Source: RGIG2206 sp045579085 (GTDB taxonomy: Bacteria; Bacillota; Clostridia; Oscillospirales; Acutalibacteraceae). Taken from it: DNA of 64,000 nucleotides. The notes under the pieces were generated by a model, which did no database searches, was not told where the DNA came from, and worked only from the letters and a program-made list of their open reading frames with translations. Position 1 is the first letter of the stretch, and the number at the start of each line of letters is the position of its first letter. Below are positions 9,349 through 18,379 of the stretch, piece by piece. The stretch lies in contig JAZNLO010000030.1 of the NCBI GenBank assembly GCA_045579085.1, positions 4,896 to 68,895 on the forward strand, in the 5' to 3' direction. Made by a program: the position numbers and the translations under genes.

Positions 9349-10060
9349 CGAAATAAAAGAGCGTATCAGATGGTTTGACGAAAACTACGCCGATATAAAG
9401 CAAAGGGTAGCAGCGGCTGCAGCAAGAGCGGGTCGCTCGGCAGACGATATACGGCTTCTCGCCGCCACAAAAACTGTGCCTGTTGAGGTAATCAACCACG
9501 CGATAGAGCAGGGCATAAGTCTGATTGGTGAAAACAGGGTGCAAGAGCTGTGCGCCAAGTTTGACGACCTTGATAAAACCGCTGAACGTCACTTCATCGG
9601 AAGACTGCAGACCAATAAGGTTAAGCAGGTTGTCGGCAAGGTAAGCTTGATACAGTCGGTAGACTCAGTCAAGCTTGCAGAAATGATATCAAAGCGCAGC
9701 GAAGCACTGGGTATAACAACCGATATTTTAGTTGAAATCAATATTGGTAACGAGGAGTCAAAGTCGGGCATACGAGCGGCAGAGGCGGAGCAGTTTTTGG
9801 AAAAAATCTCAGGATTTAACGCTATCAGAGTCAAGGGATTGATGGCAATTCCGCCAATATGCGAAAAAGAGGCGGATATTCGTGAATATTTTGCTCAAAT
9901 GTATAAACTGTTTATTGACTTTTCGGGCAAAAGAATAGATAATATTAGTATGGACTTTCTGTCTATGGGAATGTCTGAAGATTTTGAGCAGGCAATCGAA
10001 GCGGGAGCAAATATAATCCGTCTCGGCACCGCTCTTTTCGGACAAAGAAATTACACCTGA
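9326..10060 (+). CDS. YggS/PROSC-family PLP homeostasis protein
   Basis: A 244-residue PLP-binding protein of the YggS/YlmE family, an alanine-racemase-like single barrel that buffers pyridoxal phosphate rather than catalysing a known reaction. Recognisable segments are LLAATKTVP (PLP-lysine region), GENRVQEL, HFIGRLQTNK, then VKGLMAIPP and the phosphate-binding SMGMSEDFEQAIEAG. The ATG at 9326 lies within the end of the upstream adaptor gene (23 nt overlap). It precedes sepF, as ylmE precedes ylmF in Gram-positive division clusters. Confidence 0.93.
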   Translation: MMENLLNSEIKERIRWFDENYADIKQRVAAAAARAGRSADDIRLLAATKTVPVEVINHAIEQGISLIGENRVQELCAKFDDLDKTAERHFIGRLQTNKVKQVVGKVSLIQSVDSVKLAEMISKRSEALGITTDILVEINIGNEESKSGIRAAEAEQFLEKISGFNAIRVKGLMAIPPICEKEADIREYFAQMYKLFIDFSGKRIDNISMDFLSMGMSEDFEQAIEAGANIIRLGTALFGQRNYT

Positions 10061-10093
10061 TTTAAAAAATATTTTTTATAAAGGAGCTTCAAT

Positions 10094-10537
10094 ATGGGAT
10101 TCAAAGAGCAGTTCAAAAACTTTTTCACACCCTCAGATGAGGAATACGATGAGTTTGAGCAGGATATAGAGGAAGAGAAGGACGCACCTGAGCAGGAAAA
10201 GAAGTCTTTTGAGCTTGGCAGTTTGCGCGGCGGTTCAAAGGATAAGGTTGTAAATATCAGCTCAACTCAGTTGCAGGTTGTTCTTGTAAAGCCTGAGCGT
10301 TTTGAGGACGCTCCTGCAATTGCTGACCATCTCAAAGCAAGGCACACAGTTGTGCTCAATCTTGAAAATGCACCAAGAGAAATTGTACGCCGTCTTGTTG
10401 ACTTTTTAAGCGGCGTAGCATACGCAAATAACGGTCAAATCAAGCGTGCGGCAAACAATACTTTTGTTATCACACCCAGCAACGTAGACGTTACAGGTGA
10501 CGCTTTCTTTGACGAGCCTGATAGCTATTACCGCTAA
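10094..10537 (+). CDS. sepF: Cell division protein SepF
   Basis: A 147-residue SepF homologue that bundles FtsZ and anchors it to the membrane. An amphipathic N-terminal helix (MGFKEQFKNFF) serves as membrane anchor. An acidic linker runs to about residue 45 and the compact alpha/beta SepF core follows, with VVLNLENAPREIVRR and a glycine-containing DFLSGVAYANNG segment. AAGGAG lies before the start. It is flanked by yggS and ylmH, the canonical ylmE-sepF-ylmH order. Confidence 0.95.
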   Translation: MGFKEQFKNFFTPSDEEYDEFEQDIEEEKDAPEQEKKSFELGSLRGGSKDKVVNISSTQLQVVLVKPERFEDAPAIADHLKARHTVVLNLENAPREIVRRLVDFLSGVAYANNGQIKRAANNTFVITPSNVDVTGDAFFDEPDSYYR

Positions 10538-10539
10538 AA

Positions 10540-11289
10540 ATGTCATCTGACAATATTTCCTTTTTGAGCAGGGTAACCGATGCGGTTAACTTGGCAAGGG
10601 ATAAGTGCGCGGATAAATACATAGGCTTCCTTGACGAGAAGAACGTCGCTGAATGTTTGGCGGCGCTCAAAAGCGCAGGTCACAGTAATTACGCTTTTTT
10701 CGGCGGTTATGACGGCGCTGAGAGGGTAATGCTTGGCGTTTTCTGCGATTACACCTCGCCTGAGGACGCGCAGTGGCCCATCGAGGCTGTAACATTAACC
10801 TCACGCCCGTCGGCAGAGCTGACGCACAGGGATTATCTGGGCAGTTTAATGAGTCTGGGTATAAAGCGTGAAACTGTGGGCGATATTTTGTGTGAGAAGT
10901 CCAGAGCGGTAATATTTGTCAGCAACAAGCTTGCAGAGCACATCTGCCTTCAGCTTACAAAGGTTGGCGGAGAGGGAGTAAGTGTAAGGCTCGGCTATGA
11001 TGAGCCGTTGCCGATTGCGCATAGCTTTGCAGAGATTAGCGATACGGTTGCATCTATGCGGCTCGACTGCGTGGTGGCATCGCTTTGCTCTGTATCACGC
11101 AGCAAGGCGGAGGAGCTTATATCCTCATCACTTGTGAGCGTGTGCGGACTTGTGCAGCAAAAGTACGATTACACTGTCAAATTCGGCAACACCATATCCG
11201 TGCGAGGCAAGGGGAGATTCATCATAGACGAATCACCCGGTACAAGTAAAAAGGGCAGAATTATTTTTAAAGCGCGCAAATATCTGTGA
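10540..11289 (+). CDS. YlmH-family S4-domain RNA-binding protein
   Basis: A 249-residue YlmH-type protein. The N-terminal two thirds resemble the YlmH fold. A C-terminal S4 domain (about residues 175-245) includes SRSKAEELISSSLVSVCG and a terminal GRIIFKARKYL. In Bacillus YlmH has been linked to rescue of stalled ribosomes. It starts 2 nt after the sepF stop without a strong Shine-Dalgarno site, which points to translational coupling. Confidence 0.9.
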   Translation: MSSDNISFLSRVTDAVNLARDKCADKYIGFLDEKNVAECLAALKSAGHSNYAFFGGYDGAERVMLGVFCDYTSPEDAQWPIEAVTLTSRPSAELTHRDYLGSLMSLGIKRETVGDILCEKSRAVIFVSNKLAEHICLQLTKVGGEGVSVRLGYDEPLPIAHSFAEISDTVASMRLDCVVASLCSVSRSKAEELISSSLVSVCGLVQQKYDYTVKFGNTISVRGKGRFIIDESPGTSKKGRIIFKARKYL

Positions 11290-11345
11290 TAAAAGCCATT
11301 GGGCATATTTATACTGGATAATTTTAGAAAAGGACGGGTTTTAAT

Positions 11346-12176
11346 ATGATTACATCTGAGCAGCTTCTGAACTATCAGTTTTCCAAAGCGGGAATGAACG
11401 GTTACAAAGCTATGGAGGTAGACGAGCTTATTACCTCTGTTGCTGAAACAGTAAGCTTTTATGAAAAGAAGATTCGTGATATGCAGGGCATGATTGAGGC
11501 GTTAAAGCAAGAGGAAAACGTTATTCAAACCACTCTTGTAAGCGCACAGAAGCTTGCAAATCAGATTACAGAGGAATCACAGCAGAAGGCTGATGCAATA
11601 ATTGCTGAGGCACAGCAGAAGGCTGACGCAATTACTGCTGAAAATGAAGAGAAAATCGCAGCGGATACTGAGAAAGCTGAGAAAGCGGTCCGCGAAATGA
11701 TAGAAGCGGCAAATCAGCAGTCTGTTGCAATTCTTGAAAAAGCAAAGCAGACAGCCGAGCAGCTCGCAAGCTCAACAAAGCAGGAGTGCTCGCAGCAGGA
11801 GCTTTTGCTCGCTTCAATGAAGAATGAGGTTGCTGAATTCCGTTCAAAGATATTAGCAGAGTACAAAGAGCACATTTTGGCTATTGAAAAGCTGCCAAGC
11901 GAGCTGCAGAACATAGTTATTGCTCAACCTGTTGAAGAAAAGGCTGAGCAAGCAGACGATGATGCAGCAGGCTCAAACCTTGTTAAAATACTCGGCGAGA
12001 TGAAAGAAAACGAGTCATTAGCAGCCGACGCAGTTGACGAGGTTGCAGAATTGACAGCGGAAGTTGCCAATTCAAACGACGAGGAAATAGCTGAAGAAAT
12101 AGCAGTTGAGGCAGAGCAAGCACCTGCCGCAAGATTCGGTGGATTCAATATTATAATTGATGATGACGAAGACTAA
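11346..12176 (+). CDS. divIVA: DivIVA-family coiled-coil protein
   Basis: A 276-residue polar/septal scaffold protein. The N-terminal DivIVA lipid-binding domain (about residues 1-60) is followed by a long coiled coil (about 60-185), which contains a near-exact tandem repeat built on QQKADAI. The C-terminal tail is acidic and ends in a run of D and E. It recruits division or peptidoglycan factors to curved membrane. It sits between ylmH and ileS, the usual place. Confidence is highest for the N-terminal domain; the tail is low-complexity and probably variable. Confidence 0.88.
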   Translation: MITSEQLLNYQFSKAGMNGYKAMEVDELITSVAETVSFYEKKIRDMQGMIEALKQEENVIQTTLVSAQKLANQITEESQQKADAIIAEAQQKADAITAENEEKIAADTEKAEKAVREMIEAANQQSVAILEKAKQTAEQLASSTKQECSQQELLLASMKNEVAEFRSKILAEYKEHILAIEKLPSELQNIVIAQPVEEKAEQADDDAAGSNLVKILGEMKENESLAADAVDEVAELTAEVANSNDEEIAEEIAVEAEQAPAARFGGFNIIIDDDED

Positions 12177-12205
12177 TTCATATAAATTGTTTAGGAGATA
12201 GACTC

Positions 12206-14998
12206 ATGGCACAGGATTATAACAGCACAATGAATCTGCCGAAGACCGACTTCCCGATGAGAGCGGGTCTTCCTACGAGAGAACCGGTAGCGCTTGGCGA
12301 TTGGTATAAGGACGAGCTTTACGAAAACATTCTCAAGCGCAACGAGGGCAAGCCGCTCTATATTTTGCACGACGGCCCTCCCTATGCAAACGGCAAGATA
12401 CATCTCGGCACAGCACTCAACAAAATACTCAAGGACTTTGTTCTCCGCTATAAGAATATGAGCGGATTCAAGGCTCCTTATGTGCCCGGATATGACACTC
12501 ACGGTCTGCCCACAGAGCTTAAGGCAAGAAAGGCAGCCGGAATGAAGTCGGACGCTCAGGTATCACCGCTTGAGCTGAGAAAGATGTGCAAGGAGTATGC
12601 ACTTGGCTTTGTTGACAGTCAGCGTGACCAGTTTAAGCGCTTGGGCGTTTTAGGCGAGTGGGACAATCCATATCTCACCTTGAAACCCGAGTTCGTTGCT
12701 CGTCAGGTTGAAATATTCGGCGAAATGGCAAACAAGGGCTACATTTACAAGGGCTTGAAGCCTGTTTACTGGTGCCCTGAGTGTCACACTGCGCTTGCAG
12801 AGGCAGAGATTGAGTATGCTGAGGACCCGTGCCATTCAATATATGTAAAATTCAAGGTTACCGATGACGCAGGCAAGCTTTCACAGCTTGGCGCAGAATT
12901 GGATAAAACCTATTTTGTAATCTGGACAACAACCACCTGGACCTTGCCCAGTAACGTTGCAATATGCGTAGGCCCCAACTATGACTACGGTGTATACAAA
13001 GCAAACGGCGAGTATTACGTTATGGCAACTGCGCTTGTTGACTCAGTAATGAACGCAGCAGGCATCGAGCAGTATGAAGAAATCGGCACTATTAAGGGCA
13101 GTGAGCTTGAATATATGAAAGCCGCTCATCCCTTCCTTGACCGCACATCGCATCTTATTGTGGGCGACCACGTAACGCTCGAGAGCGGTACAGGTTGCGT
13201 TCACACTGCGCCCGGTCACGGTGTTGACGACTTTGAGGTTTGCAGAAATTACAAGGATATACCTATGGTGGTTGGTGTTGACGATAAGGGTATAATGACT
13301 GAGGATGCAGGTCAATTTGCAGGCATCACCACCGATGAAGCCAACAAGGCAATTGCTCTTCATCTTGAGAAAACAGGCTACCTGTTTGCGCTTTCTAAGA
13401 TAATCCACCAGTATCCGCATTGCTGGAGATGCAAATCACCGATACTGTTCAGAGCTACTGAGCAGTGCTTCTGCTCAATTTCAGACTTCTCAGAGGCAGC
13501 GCTTGACGCAATCAAGCAGGTTAAGTGGATACCCGGCTGGGGAGAGGACAGAATCAGCAATATGGTCAGAGACCGTTCTGACTGGTGTATTTCACGTCAG
13601 CGAACATGGGGTGTGCCGATTCCGATTTTCTACTGCGAGGACTGCGGCGAGCAGTTAATTAACGAAGAAACCATTAAGTTCATAGCAGACACCTTCCGCA
13701 AGGAGGGCGCGGATGCTTGGTATGCAAAGGATGCTGCTGAGCTTATGCCTAAGGGCACAGTCTGCAAAAAGTGTGGATGCTCAAGCTTTAGAAAAGAAAC
13801 AGACATAATGGACGTTTGGTTCGATTCAGGCTCAACTCACGCTGCTGTTCTTGACGAGCGTGATTACCTTACTTTCCCTGCAGACCTCTATCTTGAGGGC
13901 GCAGACCAGTACAGAGGTTGGTTCCAGTCATCACTGCTTACAGCTGTTGCAACTAAGGGAATCGCACCTTATAAAGCAGTTGTAACACACGGCTGGGTTG
14001 TTGACGGCGAGGGCAAGAAGATGTCCAAATCGCTTGGCAACACAATCGAGCCTGAGGAAATCGTAAGCCAGTACGGTGCCGATATACTCAGACTTTGGGT
14101 TGCATCAAGCGACTATCACGCTGATATAAGAATCTCTAAGGACATTCTCAAGCAGCTTTCCGAAAGCTATAGAAAAATAAGAAACACCGCAAGATTCATC
14201 TTGGGCAACATCGGAGATTTTGACCCCAACACAGATTCGGTTTCATACGATAAGCTTGAGTCGATTGACGTGTGGGCGCTTGCCCGTTTGAATGACCTTA
14301 TTGAAAAGGTTAAGACTGCATACGATAATTTTGAATATCATATTATTTATCACGCAATACACAATTTCTGCGTGGTTGATATGTCAAACTTCTATCTTGA
14401 CGTAATAAAAGACAGGCTCTATTGTGAAAAGGCAGACAGCGATACACGCCGTGCAGCGCAGACTGCTATGTATAAGATTCTCGATGCGCTTACGCTGATG
14501 CTTGCGCCGATAATCTCCTTCACAGCCGATGAAATCTGGCAGTTTATGCCTCACGACAGCTCACGTGATAAGGAAAACGTAATGTTTAACGATTATCCGT
14601 CTGCTATCGAGATTAACGCCGGAGCCGAGTTTATGGCTGAGTGGGATAAAATCCACGCAATACGTGATGACGTTAAGAAAGAAATTGAGAACGCACGTAA
14701 CGCAAAGGTTATCGGAGCGTCGCTCGACTCAAAGATAACCCTGTATGCAACGGGAAGTGAGCTTGAACTGCTCAAGAAGTTTGAGGATATGCTCTCAGCA
14801 ATCCTTATTGCATCAAAGGTTGAGCTCATAGCAGAAGACGGCGGCAACTTTAAAGGCACTGAGGGCATAGGAGTAACTGTTGAAAAGGCAGGCGGCTGCA
14901 AGTGCGAGCGTTGCTGGACTTATTCCGACACCGTTGGACAAAACAGCGAGCTTGAAACTCTGTGCGCAAGATGCGCTGAAATTTTATCATCTAAATAG
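12206..14998 (+). CDS. ileS: Isoleucyl-tRNA synthetase
   Basis: Class I aminoacyl-tRNA synthetase, 930 residues. The HIGH-type signature PPYANGKIHLGT has HLGT at residues 66-69. A CP1 editing domain follows and KMSKS is at about 605-609. The C-terminal zinc-binding element CKCERCW with a later CARC pair is typical of bacterial IleS. Only 29 nt separate it from divIVA, so there is no room for a T-box leader; it must be read from upstream promoters. lspA follows directly. Confidence 0.98.
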   Translation: MAQDYNSTMNLPKTDFPMRAGLPTREPVALGDWYKDELYENILKRNEGKPLYILHDGPPYANGKIHLGTALNKILKDFVLRYKNMSGFKAPYVPGYDTHGLPTELKARKAAGMKSDAQVSPLELRKMCKEYALGFVDSQRDQFKRLGVLGEWDNPYLTLKPEFVARQVEIFGEMANKGYIYKGLKPVYWCPECHTALAEAEIEYAEDPCHSIYVKFKVTDDAGKLSQLGAELDKTYFVIWTTTTWTLPSNVAICVGPNYDYGVYKANGEYYVMATALVDSVMNAAGIEQYEEIGTIKGSELEYMKAAHPFLDRTSHLIVGDHVTLESGTGCVHTAPGHGVDDFEVCRNYKDIPMVVGVDDKGIMTEDAGQFAGITTDEANKAIALHLEKTGYLFALSKIIHQYPHCWRCKSPILFRATEQCFCSISDFSEAALDAIKQVKWIPGWGEDRISNMVRDRSDWCISRQRTWGVPIPIFYCEDCGEQLINEETIKFIADTFRKEGADAWYAKDAAELMPKGTVCKKCGCSSFRKETDIMDVWFDSGSTHAAVLDERDYLTFPADLYLEGADQYRGWFQSSLLTAVATKGIAPYKAVVTHGWVVDGEGKKMSKSLGNTIEPEEIVSQYGADILRLWVASSDYHADIRISKDILKQLSESYRKIRNTARFILGNIGDFDPNTDSVSYDKLESIDVWALARLNDLIEKVKTAYDNFEYHIIYHAIHNFCVVDMSNFYLDVIKDRLYCEKADSDTRRAAQTAMYKILDALTLMLAPIISFTADEIWQFMPHDSSRDKENVMFNDYPSAIEINAGAEFMAEWDKIHAIRDDVKKEIENARNAKVIGASLDSKITLYATGSELELLKKFEDMLSAILIASKVELIAEDGGNFKGTEGIGVTVEKAGGCKCERCWTYSDTVGQNSELETLCARCAEILSSK

Positions 14999-15009
14999 GA
15001 GGCTGCTGT

Positions 15010-15540
15010 ATGACGGCTTTCATAGCCTTGTTGTGTGCAGCTTTGCTCGTGGTCGTGGACCAGCTGACTAAATATCTGGTGGTATCTAATCTTGCTGTCG
15101 GCGATTCGGTGAGCATAATAGACGGAATACTCCGCTTTACTTATGTTCGTAATGACGGCGCCGTCTTTGGCTCGCTTTCAGGCAAGGGGTACATTTTCAA
15201 TACCGCAACGATACTGATTGTTGTGATAGGCATAGCTCTCATTATAATGAAAAAGCTGAAGCCTCGAATTCTGCTCTGGGCGGCAACACTCGTAATCGCA
15301 GGCGGAATAGGCAACCTGATAGATAGATTCAGGCTTAAATATGTTATTGATTTTATTGATGTGTATTGCTTTGGTGAGTATTGGAAATGGGTGTTCAACT
15401 TTGCCGATTGCTGTGTTGTGATTGGCTGTTGCCTGATGATTTTATACTGTGTAATGGATATAATAAACGATTACAAATCAAAAGCTGTTGCGGTTGTTAA
15501 AGAGGAGAATGAAGATGCCTCAGTTGACGCTCAAAAGTGA
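15010..15540 (+). CDS. lspA: Lipoprotein signal peptidase (signal peptidase II)
   Basis: A 176-residue membrane aspartyl protease that removes lipoprotein signal peptides; at least four lipoproteins are encoded in this window. Four transmembrane segments are apparent. The catalytic aspartates are D105 in GNLIDRF and D133 in FNFADCC, both in their conserved motifs. The Shine-Dalgarno AGGAGG overlaps the ileS stop codon, so translation is tightly coupled. The ileS-lspA-rluD order is standard in Firmicutes. Confidence 0.96.
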   Translation: MTAFIALLCAALLVVVDQLTKYLVVSNLAVGDSVSIIDGILRFTYVRNDGAVFGSLSGKGYIFNTATILIVVIGIALIIMKKLKPRILLWAATLVIAGGIGNLIDRFRLKYVIDFIDVYCFGEYWKWVFNFADCCVVIGCCLMILYCVMDIINDYKSKAVAVVKEENEDASVDAQK

Positions 15541-16420
15541 ATTTGATTGCAACAGAGTCGACTTGTTTTTGTCAAAGCAAGGGGATATGACTCGCTCTGC
15601 GGCGGCAAGACTGTGCGATGAGGGAATGGTGCTGATAAACGGGATTTTCTGCAAGAAGCGAGATGCCGTTTTGGCAGGCGATGAGGTCACCGTTAACGTG
15701 CCCGAGCCTGTCAGCGATAAGGCTCAGGCGGAGGATATACCGCTCGATATCGTTTATGAGGACTCCGATTTGCTTGTGGTCAACAAGCCTAAGGGAATGG
15801 TGGTGCATCCTGCGCCCGGAAATCCCGACGGTACGCTGGTTAACGCGCTGCTTGCCCATTGCGGTGACAGTCTTTCAGGCATAAATGGGGTTATAAGACC
15901 AGGCATTGTCCACCGTATAGACAAGGATACGAGCGGCTTGCTTATTGTGGCGAAGAATGACGTAGCGCACAACTGCCTTGCTGAGCAGATAAAAGAGCAC
16001 TCGTTTAAGCGTGAGTACGAGGCTGTTGTGTATGGCAATCTCCGTGCTGACAAGGGCAAAATCGACGCTCCGATTGGCAGACATCCCACAAAGCGCAAGC
16101 AAATGGCGGTAACGGATAAAGCATCGCGCGATGCGGTAACATATTATAGGGTAATCAAGCGGTATGACGGCTTTACCCACGTTGCGCTTGAGCTTGAAAC
16201 AGGCAGAACGCATCAGATAAGGGTGCATATGTCGCACATTGGACATAGCGTTGCGGGCGACGGAGTTTACGGTCCGAAAAAAGTGATAACCTCACTTAAC
16301 GGGCAGTGCTTGCACGCAAAGAAGATTGGCTTTCGCCATCCAAACGGCAGTTGGCTCGAGTTTGACAGTGAGCTGCCACAATATTTTGAAAAGTTTTTAA
16401 AAAGCCTGAGAGAAATTTAA
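15515..16420 (+). CDS. RluD-family ribosomal pseudouridine synthase
   Basis: A 301-residue RluA/RluD-family enzyme that makes pseudouridine in large-subunit rRNA. An N-terminal S4 domain covers about residues 12-60. The catalytic motif HRIDKDTSG has the active-site Asp at about 136. The family motif LETGRTHQIRVH lies further on. The ATG at 15515 is preferred because AGAGGAG ends 7 nt upstream; it overlaps the lspA end. Equivalent to Bacillus YlyB by position. The exact uridine target is not deducible. Confidence 0.93.
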   Translation: MPQLTLKSEFDCNRVDLFLSKQGDMTRSAAARLCDEGMVLINGIFCKKRDAVLAGDEVTVNVPEPVSDKAQAEDIPLDIVYEDSDLLVVNKPKGMVVHPAPGNPDGTLVNALLAHCGDSLSGINGVIRPGIVHRIDKDTSGLLIVAKNDVAHNCLAEQIKEHSFKREYEAVVYGNLRADKGKIDAPIGRHPTKRKQMAVTDKASRDAVTYYRVIKRYDGFTHVALELETGRTHQIRVHMSHIGHSVAGDGVYGPKKVITSLNGQCLHAKKIGFRHPNGSWLEFDSELPQYFEKFLKSLREI

Positions 16421-16501
16421 GGCGTTTTGAATAAGGTTAGAGTTTTGTCGTGTAATGCGGCAGATTACAATAAAAATTTAACACTGAGGAATGGAGTTAT
16501 T

Positions 16502-17341
16502 ATGGACGCTAAAACAAAAAAGCAACTTGAAATTATCGCCTGTAAGGCAAGAATGGGCGTAATCGAGGGCACATTCAACGCAAAATCAGGGCATCCGGGC
16601 GGCTCGCTCTCAATCTGTGAGGTGCTGTCATATCTTTATTTTGCAGAGATGAACGTTGACCCCTCAAGCCCCGACAAGAAGGACCGCGACCGCTTTGTGC
16701 TGTCGAAGGGACATTGTGCTCCCGCACTTTATTCAGTTCTTGCACAAAAGGGCTTTTTCGGTTGGGACGAAATAAAAGACCTGCGCAAGCCCTATAAGAT
16801 GCTGCAGGGCCATCCGTGTATAAAAATTCCCGGTGTTGATATGTCATCAGGCTCACTCGGACAGGGCGTTTCCGTTGCAGTTGGAATGGCACTTTCCGCT
16901 AAGCACTTTGGCGATGATTATCGTGTTTACACCGTTCTTGGCGACGGTGAAATCGAGGAAGGTCAGGTTTGGGAAGCAGCAATGTTTGCCGGCAATAAGG
17001 GCCTTTCAAACCTCGTAGCATACGTTGACTTCAACGGCTTGCAGATTGACGGCACAGTTGAAGAGGTAAACTCACCGAGTCCTGTTGATGAGAAGTTTGC
17101 AGCGTTTGGCTGGAATGTTATCACCATTAACGGTCACGATTATGACGAAATTGAGGCAGCCTTTGCAGCAGCAAAGAACTGCACGGACAAGCCCACTGTG
17201 ATTATCGCAAAGTCTGTAAAGGGCAAGGGCGTTTCGTTTATGGAAAATCAGGTTGGTTGGCACGGTTCTGCTCCTAACGCTGAGCAGTATCAGGCGGCAA
17301 TGGCAGAGCTTGAGGCTCAGCTTGTTGCCCTTGAGGCTTAA
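16502..17341 (+). CDS. Transketolase, N-terminal (TPP-binding) subunit
   Basis: A 279-residue half-transketolase covering the TPP pyrophosphate domain, with GHPGGSLS near the start, SKGHCAPALYSVL, and the TPP motif GDGEIEEGQVWEAAMFAG. It works with the next gene to move two-carbon units in the non-oxidative pentose phosphate pathway. The in-frame ATG at 16427 is less likely; GAGGAATGGAG just before 16502 fits a ribosome site and the conserved fold starts there. The split form is common in Clostridia and is not a frameshift: 20 nt and a new start separate the two halves. Confidence 0.94.
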   Translation: MDAKTKKQLEIIACKARMGVIEGTFNAKSGHPGGSLSICEVLSYLYFAEMNVDPSSPDKKDRDRFVLSKGHCAPALYSVLAQKGFFGWDEIKDLRKPYKMLQGHPCIKIPGVDMSSGSLGQGVSVAVGMALSAKHFGDDYRVYTVLGDGEIEEGQVWEAAMFAGNKGLSNLVAYVDFNGLQIDGTVEEVNSPSPVDEKFAAFGWNVITINGHDYDEIEAAFAAAKNCTDKPTVIIAKSVKGKGVSFMENQVGWHGSAPNAEQYQAAMAELEAQLVALEA

Positions 17342-17361
17342 TTAAGAAGGGAGTAATCACA

Positions 17362-18312
17362 ATGGCAGATATTAAAAAACTTGCAACCCGTGAGGGCTAC
17401 GCAGAAGGCTTAATAGAGCTTGGCGCAAAGCGTGACGATATGATAGTTTTAGATGCAGACCTTGCAGCCGCAACTAAAACAGGCGCCTTCAAAAAGGCAT
17501 ATCCCGACAGATTTTACAACTGCGGTATCGCAGAGCAGAATATGATGAGCATTGCAGCAGGAATTGCCGCAACTGGCAAGACGGTTTTTGCCAGTTCATT
17601 TGCAATGTTTGCAGCAGGTCGCGCTTATGAGCAGGTGCGCAACTCCATCGGTTATCCGCACTTGAGCGTAAACATCGGCGCAACACACGCAGGTATCTCT
17701 GTCGGAGAAGACGGCGCAACACATCAGTGCTGTGAGGATATCGCACTGATGCGCACCATTCCCGGTATGACTATAATCAACCCAGCAGATGCAGTTGAAG
17801 CAAAGGCAGCAACTCTTGCAGCAGCAGAGGTTGACGGACCTGTTTATCTGCGTTTTGGACGTCTTGCAGTGCCTGTAATCAACGACGAGGCAACATATAA
17901 GTTCGAACTCGGCAAGGGCATTACTCTTGAGGACGGAACTGACGTTACCATCATCGCAACAGGACTTATGGTTGAGAGAGCACAGCAGGCTTATGAGATG
18001 CTCAAGGCTGAGGGCATAAGCGCAAGAGTAATCAATATCCACACAATCAAGCCGCTTGACGAGGAAATCGTAATCAAGGCTGCAAAGGAAACAGGCGCTA
18101 TTGTTGTTGCTGAGGAGCATTCCGTAATCGGCGGACTCGGCAGTGCAGTTGCAGAGCTGTTGACTGAGAAGTATCCTGTTGTGGTTAAAAAGGTTGGCGT
18201 TGAGGACGAGTTTGGTATGTCAGGCCCCGCTGTTGAGCTTCTTGACATATTTGGTCTTAACGCAGAAAACATCGTAGCAAAGGCTAAAGAAGCCATTGCA
18301 ATGAAGAAATAA
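17362..18312 (+). CDS. Transketolase, C-terminal (pyrimidine-binding) subunit
   Basis: A 316-residue second half of the split transketolase. It contains the pyrimidine-binding domain (FYNCGIAEQNMMSIAAG, the conserved Glu region) and the C-terminal transketolase domain (roughly residues 190-310). It is similar in layout to a DXS C-terminal half, but the adjacent partner makes transketolase the better call. AAGGGAG precedes the ATG. A strong terminator follows about 14 nt after the stop. Confidence 0.94.
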   Translation: MADIKKLATREGYAEGLIELGAKRDDMIVLDADLAAATKTGAFKKAYPDRFYNCGIAEQNMMSIAAGIAATGKTVFASSFAMFAAGRAYEQVRNSIGYPHLSVNIGATHAGISVGEDGATHQCCEDIALMRTIPGMTIINPADAVEAKAATLAAAEVDGPVYLRFGRLAVPVINDEATYKFELGKGITLEDGTDVTIIATGLMVERAQQAYEMLKAEGISARVINIHTIKPLDEEIVIKAAKETGAIVVAEEHSVIGGLGSAVAELLTEKYPVVVKKVGVEDEFGMSGPAVELLDIFGLNAENIVAKAKEAIAMKK

Positions 18313-18325
18313 TCGGTGTGATTAT

Positions 18326-18362
18326 GAGTCTGTCGGGCAAGCAGTTCGGCAGACTCTTTTTT
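18326..18362 (+). terminator. Intrinsic terminator after transketolase genes
   Basis: GAGTCTG at 18326-18332 pairs with CAGACTC at 18350-18356 and is followed by six T residues. It separates the transketolase unit from the CCA-adding enzyme, whose start is only 18 nt further on. Confidence 0.8.
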
Positions 18363-18379
18363 GAAAGAGGTGAGTGAAG

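Noticed and set aside
12177..12205. T-box leader for ileS
   Set aside because: The gap to divIVA is only 29 nt, too short for a T-box.
16502..18312. Transketolase split by a frameshift
   Set aside because: Each half has its own start, ribosome site and complete domains with a 20-nt gap; two-subunit transketolase is normal in Clostridia.
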